Assembly (NCBI RefSeq): GCF_002872255.1
Contig: NZ_NIPR01000011.1
Location: 1-53,130 of the forward strand
Direction of reading: 5' to 3'
Source: Companilactobacillus nuruki
GTDB taxonomy: Bacteria > Bacillota > Bacilli > Lactobacillales > Lactobacillaceae
DNA: 53,130 bases
A program made the position numbers and the translations under genes. Shown here piece by piece: positions 17,092 to 25,312 of the stretch. Positions within the stretch are counted from its first letter, which is position 1. Every line of letters starts with the position of its first letter. The notes under the pieces were generated by a model that had not been told where the DNA came from, made no database searches, and worked only from the letters and a program-made list of their open reading frames with translations.

Positions 17092-17503
17092 TATATGGCG
17101 TGGAATGAGAGCGAGATGCTATAACCCAAACGTCAATTGCTATAAAAATTATGGTGGTAAAGGAATTCAATTATGTAATGAGTGGAATACAAGTTTCATG
17201 TCATTTTATAAATGGGCGATGAGTCATGGCTACAAGGATAATTTAACTATTGATAGAATTGATGTTCAGAAAAACTACGAACCATCAAATTGCAGATGGT
17301 TGGATATCAAGTCACAAGAAAATAACAGATCAAATAATCGATGGATAACTTTTAAAGGTGAAACACATACTGAAGCAGAATGGGCCGAAAAAATAGGGAT
17401 TGAAAAACGTACATTAAATAGTCGCTTAGTTAGATATAAATGGACTATTGAAAGAGCCTTTACAACTCCAGTTAGAAAAAAAGTTGATGGACATTATGTT
17501 TAA
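17033..17503 (+). CDS. HNH-like homing-type DNA-binding/endonuclease protein
   Basis: 156 aa. The N-terminal half has GMRARCYNPN, YGGKGIQLCNEW and LTIDRIDVQKNYEPSNCRW, the signature of phage HNH-like homing proteins; the C-terminal half has NRWITFKGETHTEAEWAEKI, an HTH/NUMOD-type DNA-binding module. ATG 17033 follows AAGGTGGTG and lies inside the ATPase gene; its end overlaps the helicase start. These overlaps on both sides suggest insertion of a free-standing mobile gene into the replication operon. Nuclease activity is inferred. Confidence 0.72.
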   Translation: MLIQAKKPEHHGMTGTRIHNIWRGMRARCYNPNVNCYKNYGGKGIQLCNEWNTSFMSFYKWAMSHGYKDNLTIDRIDVQKNYEPSNCRWLDIKSQENNRSNNRWITFKGETHTEAEWAEKIGIEKRTLNSRLVRYKWTIERAFTTPVRKKVDGHYV

Positions 17504-18854
17504 ACTGTATGGCTATCAACAAAAATTAATTGAGGAAACAAGAAAATGTTTAATGAATGGCTCGAAATCAGTTCTAATAGTTAGTCCAGCTGGATCAGGC
17601 AAAAGCGTGGTAATTAGTGAGTTTGCGAGGTTAACAGTAAATAAAGGTGGACAGGTTTTGTTTTTTGTTCATAGAAAAGAACTGATTGAACAAATTACTA
17701 ATTCATTTAAAAAAGGCGGAGTTGATCTAAAACATTGCACAATTATGACTGTCGGAAAAGTAGCACATAGATTAGATAAAATTCCAAAGCCGACTCTAAT
17801 CATCTGTGATGAATCACACCACTCACTCGCTAAAACTTATAAGAAAATCTATGAGTATTATTCAGATGTTCCAAGACTAGGTTTTACAGCAAGCCCGTGG
17901 CGCTTGTCAGGTAAAGGGTTAGGCGATGTATACGAATCAATGGTAGAAGGTCCAGATGTTAAGTGGTTGATTGATAATCACTATTTAGCACCTTACGATT
18001 ACTATTCTGTGAAGCTGATTGATGACACGGCACTGAAACGTTCATCAACTGGTGACTATACGAACAAGTCAATTGATGACGCCGTGGGTAAAGTCATTTA
18101 TGGAGATGTCATTAAAACTTACAAAGAAAAAGTTAATGGTCAAAAAGCTATCGTATATGCACATAGTATTGAGTTCAGTAAAAAGATAGCTCAAGAATTT
18201 AACGAAGCTGGTATTAGTGCTGAACATGCTGATAGTAAGACACCTGCTAAAGAGCGTGAAAAAATCATGTCGAACTTCAAGACTGGTAAGATTAAAGTTC
18301 TTTGCAATGTGGATTTAGTGAGTGAAGGCTATAACGTACCTGATTGTTCGGTGGTAATTATGCTACGCCCTACAGAATCATTGGTGTTAGACATTCAACA
18401 ATCAATGCGCTGTATGAGATATAAGCCAAATAAGAAAGCAACAATTATTGATCACGTTGCTAATTACACGAGATTTGGTTTGCCTGATACTCCCAGAACT
18501 TGGAGTTTAGAGGGTAGGGACAAAAAGAAAAGCGGTGGCAATAATTCAATTGCTATTAGAACATGTCCACACTGCTTCGCTGTAATCTCAGCTGCATACA
18601 GCATTTGTCCTATATGTGGACAAGAAATTGGTGTAGAAAATAAAGAATTAAAAGTAGATAAAACAGTAAAAGTTGAAAAGATTGGTAAGAATTTTCACTT
18701 TAAAACTGATTATGAAAAAGTTAGATATAGTCAGATGAAAACAGAAGACGCAACTAGTTTTAGAGATTTACAGAAGATTGGCAAAGCTCGTGGATATAAA
18801 CCCGGTTGGTCATTCTATCAAGCAAAAGTACGAGGATTCGTACATCAAAATTAA
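17496..18854 (+). CDS. SF2 DEAD/DEAH-type helicase
   Basis: 452 aa. Motifs: Q-motif region FKLYGYQQKLIEE, motif I SPAGSGKS, motif II CDESHH, motif III GFTASPWR, motif V/VI region NVDLVSEGYNVPD and QSMRCMRY. Near residue 365 a zinc finger is formed by TCPHC and CPICG. It unwinds DNA in phage replication or recombination. I chose ATG 17496 (ATG 17487 is possible); no clear ribosome site is present because the start overlaps the upstream HNH-like gene. Confidence 0.9.
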   Translation: MFKLYGYQQKLIEETRKCLMNGSKSVLIVSPAGSGKSVVISEFARLTVNKGGQVLFFVHRKELIEQITNSFKKGGVDLKHCTIMTVGKVAHRLDKIPKPTLIICDESHHSLAKTYKKIYEYYSDVPRLGFTASPWRLSGKGLGDVYESMVEGPDVKWLIDNHYLAPYDYYSVKLIDDTALKRSSTGDYTNKSIDDAVGKVIYGDVIKTYKEKVNGQKAIVYAHSIEFSKKIAQEFNEAGISAEHADSKTPAKEREKIMSNFKTGKIKVLCNVDLVSEGYNVPDCSVVIMLRPTESLVLDIQQSMRCMRYKPNKKATIIDHVANYTRFGLPDTPRTWSLEGRDKKKSGGNNSIAIRTCPHCFAVISAAYSICPICGQEIGVENKELKVDKTVKVEKIGKNFHFKTDYEKVRYSQMKTEDATSFRDLQKIGKARGYKPGWSFYQAKVRGFVHQN

Positions 18855-18868
18855 AGGGGACAAATTAA

Positions 18869-19393
18869 ATGTCATTTATTAAAACAGATTATTCAAAAAA
18901 CGAGGAAAACAATTTCGAACCACTTCCAAGTGATAACTATGAAATGATTATCCAATCAGCTCAAGAACAAGCAACTAAAAACGGTGCTGAATCACTTCGA
19001 TTAAAATTAGTCGTTAGAAATGATTTAGACGGAGTTAGTGACAATCAAAAGAAGTATCACAATCGAATTGTATTCATGGATAACTGGAAGCGAAAAGCCA
19101 CCAATCAATATGATATGCAAGGATTTCAATATATTTTAGACGCTTGCAAGATTCCAGAAGGTACAGACATTCCAACTATTCAAGCATTTATGGATATGAT
19201 TTCAGGCAAACCAGTCAATGTATATGTGAAAAAAGAAGAAAACGAATATGATGGCAAAACAACTGAAGTTAATAGAGTAGCGCCTTGGAATATTAGTGAA
19301 ACTAAATTTTCAGATGTACAACATAAATTTAAAGACCCTAATCAAACTAATATGAAAGCACCGGAAGTGTCAGACAGCGACCTTCCATTCTAG
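18869..19393 (+). CDS. DUF669 SSB-like protein
   Basis: 174 aa, DUF669 family (PLPSDNYEMIIQSAQEQATKN; RIVFMDNW). It ends in SDSDLPF, which resembles the acidic DDDIPF tip with which bacterial SSB recruits partner proteins. Together with its place between helicase and primase, this suggests it is the phage ssDNA-binding protein; no canonical SSB gene is present. ATG 18869 follows AAAGGGGACAAATTAA. Confidence 0.85.
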   Translation: MSFIKTDYSKNEENNFEPLPSDNYEMIIQSAQEQATKNGAESLRLKLVVRNDLDGVSDNQKKYHNRIVFMDNWKRKATNQYDMQGFQYILDACKIPEGTDIPTIQAFMDMISGKPVNVYVKKEENEYDGKTTEVNRVAPWNISETKFSDVQHKFKDPNQTNMKAPEVSDSDLPF

Positions 19394-19404
19394 GAGGTCA
19401 GCAT

Positions 19405-21729
19405 ATGACAGAAAAATTAGTCACAACTTATGATCAGATTCCAAAAGAGTTACGTGACTTAAAGCAATGGGGCCTATTCAAACTGAAATGGGTACCCGAA
19501 CGAAAGAAGAATACTAAGATTCCATTTAGTGCTATCGATGGTAACAATGCTAAAAGTAATGACCCTGGTACGTGGACAACATTTGATGAAGCTAGAGACG
19601 CATTGAGATTAAATAGTAAAGATTTCGATGGACTATCATTCTTCTTTGCCAACGGATATGCAGGTATTGATATTGACCATGTTGAAAGTGACATCATGCG
19701 ATACCGACAAGGTGATTACGAAGATAATATCGTTTCAGAATTTATGAATGTTACTCGTTCATACACAGAAGTCAGTCAGTCTGGTACAGGAATTCATATT
19801 ATTTTTAAGGGCGAGATTCCTGGTGCACGTAGACGTAAGAACAATATCGAAATGTACGATGAGGGTCGTTTCTTCGCTCTCACAGGCAAAAGTTTAGGCA
19901 GTAATAAAACTATAAGTAAAGCTGATATAAACGTCTTATACGACAAGTATTTAGCGGATAAAAAGGTTGTCCCTATAAGGACTTCCACAGACTTAGAGCC
20001 AAATAATTTATCAGAATTTGAAATTATCAAGCAAGCTATAAATAGTAAGAGTGGAGATAACTTTAAGGCTCTCATGTATGGCGGTTGGGAAAAACTTTAT
20101 GGTTCGCAGTCAGAAGCGGACTTAGCACTTGCTAACTATCTAGCCTTTTGGACGGGTAGGGATTTTGGTAAAATGGATGCCATTTTTAGACAGTCTGTTT
20201 TATATCGTGATAAATGGGATGAGAAGCACGGGAAAACGACGTATGGAGTGGCAACTTTAAACAAAGCTATCAATGATACGAACAACGTTTTTACTAATCC
20301 TGAACACAGAACGGTTAAACATTACAACCTTGAATTTATGAAAGAGCCTGACAAGAAATTGCCAAGACGTTCGTGGGATGATACCGGTGAAACCGATAGG
20401 GTTATTGATCAGTTCGGTGATGTAATTAAATATTCCTACATTAATAAATGTTGGTACATATTTAATGGAAGCTACTGGGAAGTTGATCAGTCAGGCAAAA
20501 TACATCAATTAATTGATGCTATGACAGAAAGCATTGGAAAAGAGAAAGTAGAAATTCCAGCTAATGCAGAGGAAAAAGAAGAAGCTGCTATCAAAAAAGC
20601 ATTTGATAAATTCGTTAAACATTCGCGAAGTAATTCGGCTAAAAAAGCTGTTATGGATGAATTAAAGCATAGAGTATCGGTAGCACCGAATGAGTTTGAT
20701 ATTGATAAAACACTATTAAACGCAAGTAACGGTTATATCGATTTAGCAAGTGGAGAGCTACATGACCATGATATAAATAAATTGTTTAGCAAAGAAGCAA
20801 ATGTAGAGTATTCCGATAAAGCAAGCTGTGATGAGTGGATAAAATTTTTAGATCAAATATTCGACCACGACCAAGAATTAATTGATTACGTTCAAACGGC
20901 TGTTGGTTACTCAATGACTGGTTCAATCAAAGAACAAATTATGTTTATTCTTTATGGAAATGGTCGAAACGGTAAGTCAGTATTCCTAGAAACGATCAGC
21001 AATATTTTAGGAACATATGCAAAAACTATTCAAGCAAGTTCAATCATGGTTAAGCAAAATTCTGGCGGTCCTAACTCTGACATTGCCAGACTGGCGGGAG
21101 CTAGACTGGTAACCAGTTCTGAACCCAATGAAGGTTTAAGAATGGATGAAGGATTAGTGAAGCAATTGACTGGTGGAGATAAAGTTGTAGCACGTCAATT
21201 GTACGGTAAGGAATTCGAGTTTGAACCTGAATTTAAACTCTGGCTGGCAACTAACCACAAGCCTATTATCCGTGGTACTGACGATGGTATATGGAGACGT
21301 ATCAGATTGATTCCGTTCTTAGTTCAGATTCCGGACGATAAAGTCGATAAAGACTTGAAGTACAAATTAGCTCGTGAATCAATTGGAATACTTAACTGGG
21401 CTGTTGACGGAGCATTGAAGTGGCAACAACACGGTCTCCACACTCCTAAGATTATTGAGAGTGCGAGTGAGGGTTATCGTCAAGAAATGGATGTACTTAG
21501 TGCATTCGTTGATGAGATGTGTGACGTCAATTCAAAATACCAGGTCAAATCAAGTGAATTATATAAGGTTTATAAGCAATGGGCTGATGATAATTCCCAA
21601 TACAAGATGAGCAATACCAAGTTTGGAAGAGAAATGATGCAGAAATATGATCGCAAACATACGATGAACGGAAACATCTATTCTGGGCTTTGCTTGAAAG
21701 CCGATACGAGATTGCAATGGATTAAATAA
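19405..21729 (+). CDS. Primase-helicase (AEP-type N-terminus plus D5/SF3 helicase)
   Basis: 774 aa. The first 190 residues carry an NrS-1/AEP-type primase-polymerase region with IDIDHVE and GTGIHIIFKG; a middle linker is followed by D5_N and an SF3 helicase with Walker A GNGRNGKS (about residue 520) and GARLVTSSEPN. The C-terminus is a poxvirus D5-like wing. It starts and drives replication. ATG 19405 follows AGGAGGTCAGC. The next 280 bp are non-coding and contain the likely origin it acts on. Confidence 0.9.
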   Translation: MTEKLVTTYDQIPKELRDLKQWGLFKLKWVPERKKNTKIPFSAIDGNNAKSNDPGTWTTFDEARDALRLNSKDFDGLSFFFANGYAGIDIDHVESDIMRYRQGDYEDNIVSEFMNVTRSYTEVSQSGTGIHIIFKGEIPGARRRKNNIEMYDEGRFFALTGKSLGSNKTISKADINVLYDKYLADKKVVPIRTSTDLEPNNLSEFEIIKQAINSKSGDNFKALMYGGWEKLYGSQSEADLALANYLAFWTGRDFGKMDAIFRQSVLYRDKWDEKHGKTTYGVATLNKAINDTNNVFTNPEHRTVKHYNLEFMKEPDKKLPRRSWDDTGETDRVIDQFGDVIKYSYINKCWYIFNGSYWEVDQSGKIHQLIDAMTESIGKEKVEIPANAEEKEEAAIKKAFDKFVKHSRSNSAKKAVMDELKHRVSVAPNEFDIDKTLLNASNGYIDLASGELHDHDINKLFSKEANVEYSDKASCDEWIKFLDQIFDHDQELIDYVQTAVGYSMTGSIKEQIMFILYGNGRNGKSVFLETISNILGTYAKTIQASSIMVKQNSGGPNSDIARLAGARLVTSSEPNEGLRMDEGLVKQLTGGDKVVARQLYGKEFEFEPEFKLWLATNHKPIIRGTDDGIWRRIRLIPFLVQIPDDKVDKDLKYKLARESIGILNWAVDGALKWQQHGLHTPKIIESASEGYRQEMDVLSAFVDEMCDVNSKYQVKSSELYKVYKQWADDNSQYKMSNTKFGREMMQKYDRKHTMNGNIYSGLCLKADTRLQWIK

Positions 21730-21730
21730 T

Positions 21731-21990
21731 ATGAAGGGTTTGAGGATAAAAATGAAGGGTTTGTTACACACTGTAACCCTAGTGGCAGACAGTGTTTCAC
21801 ACCTTTTCTTATATATATGAAGGGTTACTTTTTTTAAAGTAATAATAAAATAAAAAGTAAATATATAAGGGTATACGTATATATGTCAGAAAAGATTTTA
21901 ACCAACCCTTCATATTTGAAAAAATATAGGCTGACGACTTACAGCTGTAAGGCTCGCGGACGTTTACCAACCCTTCATATAACCCTTCAT
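21731..21990. other. Putative prophage replication origin with inverted iterons
   Basis: Six exact copies of a 10-mer: ATGAAGGGTT at 21731, 21752 and 21817, and its complement AACCCTTCAT at 21904, 21969 and 21981. The three direct and three inverted copies flank a very AT-rich segment (21809-21900) suitable for unwinding. Other dyads are GTTACA/TGTAAC near 21763 and the perfect palindrome CTTACAGCTGTAAG (21938-21951). The location right after the primase-helicase gene supports an origin. A 29-codon frame starting in the first repeat has no ribosome site and is not called. Confidence 0.72.
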
Positions 21991-22005
21991 AATTGAGGTG
22001 ATTTT

Positions 22006-22350
22006 ATAAATAAAAGTGAAGAACACGAAATTCAGTCACAAATCATGATTGATGTAAGTAAACATCATTGCACCATTTTCCGAACGAATGTGGGAATGGT
22101 AAGGATGTCAGACGGAAGATGGTTTGATACAGGATTACCCAAAGGACATCCAGACCTGTACGGGTTCAAACATTCTAACGGTAAAGTATTCTATATCGAA
22201 GTTAAAAATAGAACTGGACGTGCTCGTGATGATCAGAAGCAGTTTCATTACATGCTAACCAATCATGGAATCATTCACGGTATAGCACGTTCGCCAGAAG
22301 ACGCATTAAAAATTATTGATGAGGAGCTGGTAGGTTATGGATTTAAATAA
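22006..22350 (+). CDS. VRR-NUC domain nuclease
   Basis: 114 aa if begun at ATA 22006, 101 aa if begun at ATG 22045. The body is the VRR-NUC fold: FRTNVGMVRMSDGRWFDTGLP, KGHPDLYGF and the metal/catalytic FYIEVKNRTG. Family proteins normally start with SE.EIQ about 15 residues before the CTVFRTNVG block; here that part (NKSEEHEIQSQ) is encoded upstream of ATG 22045. GAGGTG at 21995 is ideally spaced for ATA 22006 and no ATG/GTG/TTG exists in frame upstream. It is a PD-(D/E)XK-type nuclease of the replication region. Confidence 0.85.
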   Translation: MNKSEEHEIQSQIMIDVSKHHCTIFRTNVGMVRMSDGRWFDTGLPKGHPDLYGFKHSNGKVFYIEVKNRTGRARDDQKQFHYMLTNHGIIHGIARSPEDALKIIDEELVGYGFK

Positions 22351-22486
22351 AAAGAAAAGGTATGACGAGTTAGTCGAGGAAATCAGATATGTGTTAGATA
22401 AATTGGCTAACAAACCAGAGAGATACTATAAAGTAGATTTTGGAGCAGCTACAGCTATTTTAGTAGCTGGTGAACATAGCAATTAA
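22337..22486 (+). CDS. Hypothetical protein, 49 aa
   Basis: ATG 22337 overlaps the 3' end of the VRR-NUC gene by 14 bp and is preceded by GAGGAGCTGGTAGG. The product is a charged helix (MDLNKKKRYDELVEEIRYVL) followed by a small Ala-rich end. Family not recognised. The 110 bp after it hold only weak frames. Confidence 0.6.
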   Translation: MDLNKKKRYDELVEEIRYVLDKLANKPERYYKVDFGAATAILVAGEHSN

Positions 22487-22596
22487 GATTTAGGTCAATT
22501 GGCTGGATTTATTCAGAGATGTTAATTAACCGAATAGTACCAAAATTTTACGAAGTATCACAAATATACAGCATGATATATAGAGGAGAAATAGCA

Positions 22597-23094
22597 ATGA
22601 AAAGACAGCTAGATAGTAAATACAGAGAATTAGTAAAGTACATTAATGAACGCAAAGATGGTTTTGAAATCATGAGACTTTGCAAAGACATTTTTGAAGC
22701 AACAGACATTTGGGATCAAGATACTCCATATTACCCACATACCAAGGAATATAAAATGATATTTCCAATTTATAATGATGACTTTGATTGGTCTGACCGT
22801 GACAAACTTGTACCGATTATTGTAGATATCTATAACGATAATTACGAGCTTACTGAACCTAAGTATTATTGGAAGTTTAAGGAATTAACTAGCAGCTTTG
22901 ATAATAGTCTTTATTTATCAACGAGAGGAGCATATGAAGGCTCAAAACTAGATAAGAATTCTGTAGGTCTTTTAACGTCACAGTCATATAGAATTATGAA
23001 ATTTACTAAAAGCAAAGTAATTGAATTTTTAAATAATTCTACCAATTTAACTATCGATAATTTCACACCCGTGGAGGAAATAGAAAATGACTAA
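22597..23094 (+). CDS. Hypothetical phage protein, 165 aa
   Basis: I chose ATG 22597 because GAGGAGAAATAGCA precedes it; an in-frame ATG at 22519 has no ribosome site. The protein is rich in Asp/Tyr/Trp (PTYYPHT-like and YNDDFDWSDRDKLVP) with no recognised domain. It overlaps the next gene by 8 bp. Confidence 0.68.
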   Translation: MKRQLDSKYRELVKYINERKDGFEIMRLCKDIFEATDIWDQDTPYYPHTKEYKMIFPIYNDDFDWSDRDKLVPIIVDIYNDNYELTEPKYYWKFKELTSSFDNSLYLSTRGAYEGSKLDKNSVGLLTSQSYRIMKFTKSKVIEFLNNSTNLTIDNFTPVEEIEND

Positions 23095-23380
23095 TTCAGT
23101 AGTGAGTACAGTGCTAGACATCGAAGCCGAATATGGAATGGACTCTAAACTTTGGTCCGAAAATGATCCCAGATTGAAAGAATTGCATGACTGGTATTTA
23201 AAACATTCTGAAGAAAAAAAGAGAAACTTGCCATACACAGAAATTCGAAAAATTCAAAAAGCGCTTGATGAGCAAATACCAAAGAAAAAAATATGTGAAA
23301 TATTTGAAATTAGCAGTGGAAAGTTAGCGCATGATATTGAGCTAGGTAAATTAAGTGATACGAAGTGGAGAAACGGGTAG
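23087..23380 (+). CDS. Hypothetical HTH-like protein, 97 aa
   Basis: ATG 23087 follows GTGGAGGAAATAGAAA. The C-terminal 45 residues (IQKALDEQIPKKKICEIFEI followed by SSGKLAHDI) read as a helix-turn-helix, so it may bind DNA. Family not recognised. Confidence 0.65.
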   Translation: MTNSVVSTVLDIEAEYGMDSKLWSENDPRLKELHDWYLKHSEEKKRNLPYTEIRKIQKALDEQIPKKKICEIFEISSGKLAHDIELGKLSDTKWRNG

Positions 23381-23393
23381 GGGTAGCGAAATA

Positions 23394-23618
23394 ATGAATT
23401 ATGAAAAGATCTACAAGTCATATGTAAGATCAGTATTTAGCGATGAATGTCACGATATTGTTAGGACAATTATGTATCTTCAAAAACGTTTTTATAAAAT
23501 GCCGAAGGAGTTTCAAAATGCTAACAGGGAGCTTAGCGATGAGGCGAAGAACAAAATAATCAAATCAATTTTGCAGGAGGACGATCTTGCTAAAGAATAC
23601 AAATTGTGCCGTATATGA
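23394..23618 (+). CDS. Hypothetical protein, 74 aa
   Basis: ATG 23394 follows TAGGGGTAGCGAAATA, a weak ribosome site. It is basic, helical and aromatic-rich (YEKIYKSYVRSVF). No motif recognised. It overlaps the next gene by 32 bp. Confidence 0.55.
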   Translation: MNYEKIYKSYVRSVFSDECHDIVRTIMYLQKRFYKMPKEFQNANRELSDEAKNKIIKSILQEDDLAKEYKLCRI

Positions 23619-23742
23619 AATTACTGATGCTTTACACATTAGCGATGAGAACGTTGAGCTTATTGACAAGGCTAATCAAGAACACTTGGCAAAATTAGAA
23701 ATGATCAGACTAGGGCGATTAAGTCTTAGCGATTTTAATTAG
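23587..23742 (+). CDS. Hypothetical protein, 51 aa, TTG start
   Basis: TTG 23587 is preceded by a strong GCAGGAGGACGATC. The product is mainly helical (VELIDKANQEHLAKLEMIRL). It overlaps the preceding gene in another frame. Support is the ribosome site and the following gene's spacing. Confidence 0.55.
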   Translation: MLKNTNCAVYEITDALHISDENVELIDKANQEHLAKLEMIRLGRLSLSDFN

Positions 23743-23751
23743 AGGTTAATT

Positions 23752-23973
23752 ATGACAGATGATAATTTAGCGGTTTATCAAATGCGAGAAAATAGATATA
23801 AATTGACTGAAATAGCAAAGGCCATGCATAAAGAGCTTAACTATATCAACAATCTTCAACGTCAAAATAACAGAATTGGTAAAAGGCTATATAGAGAAGA
23901 CGATGAGTGGCAGCGATTGAATGCCAAAAGGAATAAACATAGGAATGAGGCGTTAAGTAATGGCAAGTCTTAA
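23752..23973 (+). CDS. Hypothetical HTH-like protein, 73 aa
   Basis: ATG 23752 follows AGAGGTTAATT. Residues 15-35 (YKLTEIAKAMHKELNYINNL) could be a helix-turn-helix, followed by a basic tail. Probably a small DNA-binding protein; no family recognised. Confidence 0.62.
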   Translation: MTDDNLAVYQMRENRYKLTEIAKAMHKELNYINNLQRQNNRIGKRLYREDDEWQRLNAKRNKHRNEALSNGKS

Positions 23974-24025
23974 AGACATAGAAGTGAATATTAAGGTTGA
24001 TACAACAGATTTTATAAAAAAATAA
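23960..24025 (+). CDS. 21-aa peptide, possibly a frameshifted remnant
   Basis: ATG 23960 overlaps the previous gene. The peptide MASLKDIEVNIKVDTTDFIK resembles the start of small lactic-phage proteins that normally continue with a helix of about 20 residues. It ends in a run of seven A (24015-24021). With one more A the frame would read on as IRQLQEIIKMDD, the expected helix, straight into the next gene. It is therefore probably truncated by a homopolymer indel. Confidence 0.45.
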   Translation: MASLKDIEVNIKVDTTDFIKK

Positions 24026-24048
24026 GACAATTACAGGAGATCATAAAA

Positions 24049-24474
24049 ATGGATGACGTAAGAATTTTAAAAGGCTGGACTAAAGAAGAACGTAAGGAAC
24101 TAGAGGAAGCAAAAGACACAGAAAATCTTGGCGACTTTCTACATGCCATTACTGAATATAGATATAAAGTTACGCATTACCAGTATGTTTGGGATAAATA
24201 TGATGCAGCAAAAACTCAGGATCAATTTTCTATCATCCAAGACATTGTAGATTTCTATACCGATAAAGCTAAGTTTCCGGAGCCCAAAAAATACTATGTG
24301 CATTTTATTAAAGGCGATGAATACTCTTATCTAAATATCAACTCGGAAGGGGGAGCAGAGTTAGGTACTAAATTTGGATTTGGTCATTGGAAAACTAAGT
24401 TCACACGTGACGAAGTTGTTGCTATTGATCCAAGACTTGTGGTGTTTATGGAAGAGGTAAAAGACGATGAATAA
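24049..24474 (+). CDS. DUF1642-family phage protein
   Basis: 141 aa. The C-terminal half has the DUF1642 pattern (KKYYVHFIKGDEYSYLN, TKFTRDEVVAIDPRLVVFME). ATG 24049 follows ACAGGAGATCATAAAA. DUF1642 proteins are common in the accessory early regions of lactococcal and lactobacillar phages; function unknown. Confidence 0.75.
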   Translation: MDDVRILKGWTKEERKELEEAKDTENLGDFLHAITEYRYKVTHYQYVWDKYDAAKTQDQFSIIQDIVDFYTDKAKFPEPKKYYVHFIKGDEYSYLNINSEGGAELGTKFGFGHWKTKFTRDEVVAIDPRLVVFMEEVKDDE

Positions 24475-24859
24475 AGCAAAAATTATGGATCAACTGATGG
24501 ATATCAGAGAGCTAACCGGTGGTGCTGATGTACCAATAAGTATTGAGACATTAAATGACGATTTGATGGCAATTAGAGATATTTCAACCGATTCAATTAA
24601 GGAGCTTAATGTCAAGCCTATCATGCCTAAAGTTTTTGATGAATGGTATAAAGATGTAATTGAATCATATGGTGGACCAAACACTAGAAAAACTCTTGCC
24701 ATAGCTTTTAATACTTTATTAACTGTAGATGCTAGTATCTATGACGAATCCGAATTAAGTCTAAAAGACTGGTTTGTAGAAAGTAATTCAATAGAGGATT
24801 TAGATAGAATTTCAAAATGTATCGATGCAATTAGATACGGCTACGAGGTAGAGAAATGA
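24467..24859 (+). CDS. DUF1642-like protein lacking the usual C-terminus
   Basis: 130 aa. VKPIMPKVFDEWYKDVIES resembles the entry of DUF1642 proteins (PxVPxFVADWI), but the closing YYVH...IDPR block is missing. The N-terminal region (MDQLMDIRELTGGADVPIS) is a helix-rich extension. It overlaps the previous DUF1642 gene by 8 bp, so these may be partial paralogues. Confidence 0.6.
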   Translation: MNKAKIMDQLMDIRELTGGADVPISIETLNDDLMAIRDISTDSIKELNVKPIMPKVFDEWYKDVIESYGGPNTRKTLAIAFNTLLTVDASIYDESELSLKDWFVESNSIEDLDRISKCIDAIRYGYEVEK

Positions 24860-25008
24860 CTGAAAAAGAAGAAGTATTATTAAATGCGATTAAAGACATA
24901 ATAATATTTGTATCTCTTACATTTGCAATGCTTTATGCAAGAGACTTAATGCAAGCCGTCCAATATGGATTCATGTTAGTAGCAATGACGATAATCAATA
25001 AGAAGTAA
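24856..25008 (+). CDS. 50-aa membrane peptide
   Basis: ATG 24856 overlaps the previous stop (ATGA). One to two hydrophobic helices: IIIFVSLTFAMLYA and a weaker C-terminal one (YGFMLVAMTII). Function unknown; coupled translation is likely. Confidence 0.58.
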   Translation: MTEKEEVLLNAIKDIIIFVSLTFAMLYARDLMQAVQYGFMLVAMTIINKK

Positions 25009-25027
25009 GTAATTATGAGGTGGAGAA

Positions 25028-25312
25028 ATGAGTAAAACAATAGAAATTTCAGAAGCACTAGATATCATTAATACTTATGTAAAAGACAATGTTCAACAAG
25101 ATTTTCATGAATCACATGAAGAGTGGTTAGGAAGCTACCTTTTTAAGTTTAAAAATGCTTACATTCAATTTAAGTTAAGTTTAGATGATGATGAAGAAAG
25201 AGAAGCTTCAATTAAGATTAGTGATTCAAATTCATTTAAACAGATCGAAACTTCAAAATTTAAAGATGTTTCGTTAGACGTATTCGAATCGACCAAAGAG
25301 GCAGAAAAATGA
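25028..25312 (+). CDS. Hypothetical acidic protein, 94 aa
   Basis: ATG 25028 follows GAGGTGGAGAA. Alpha/beta-looking and acidic (FKLSLDDDEEREASIKISDS). No known domain. It overlaps the next start by 4 bp (ATGA). Confidence 0.65.
   Translation: MSKTIEISEALDIINTYVKDNVQQDFHESHEEWLGSYLFKFKNAYIQFKLSLDDDEEREASIKISDSNSFKQIETSKFKDVSLDVFESTKEAEK

Noticed and set aside
21731-21820. 29-codon reading frame starting in the first ATGAAGGGTT repeat
   Set aside because: No ribosome site; the ATG is part of the repeated 10-mer, and the frame is explained by the iterons.
21731-21990. CRISPR-like array because of repeated 10-mers
   Set aside because: Repeats are too short, irregularly spaced and in both orientations; no cas genes are present.
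22519-22596. Upstream start for the 165-aa protein at 22597
   Set aside because: ATG 22519 has no ribosome site, whereas ATG 22597 has GAGGAG at good spacing.
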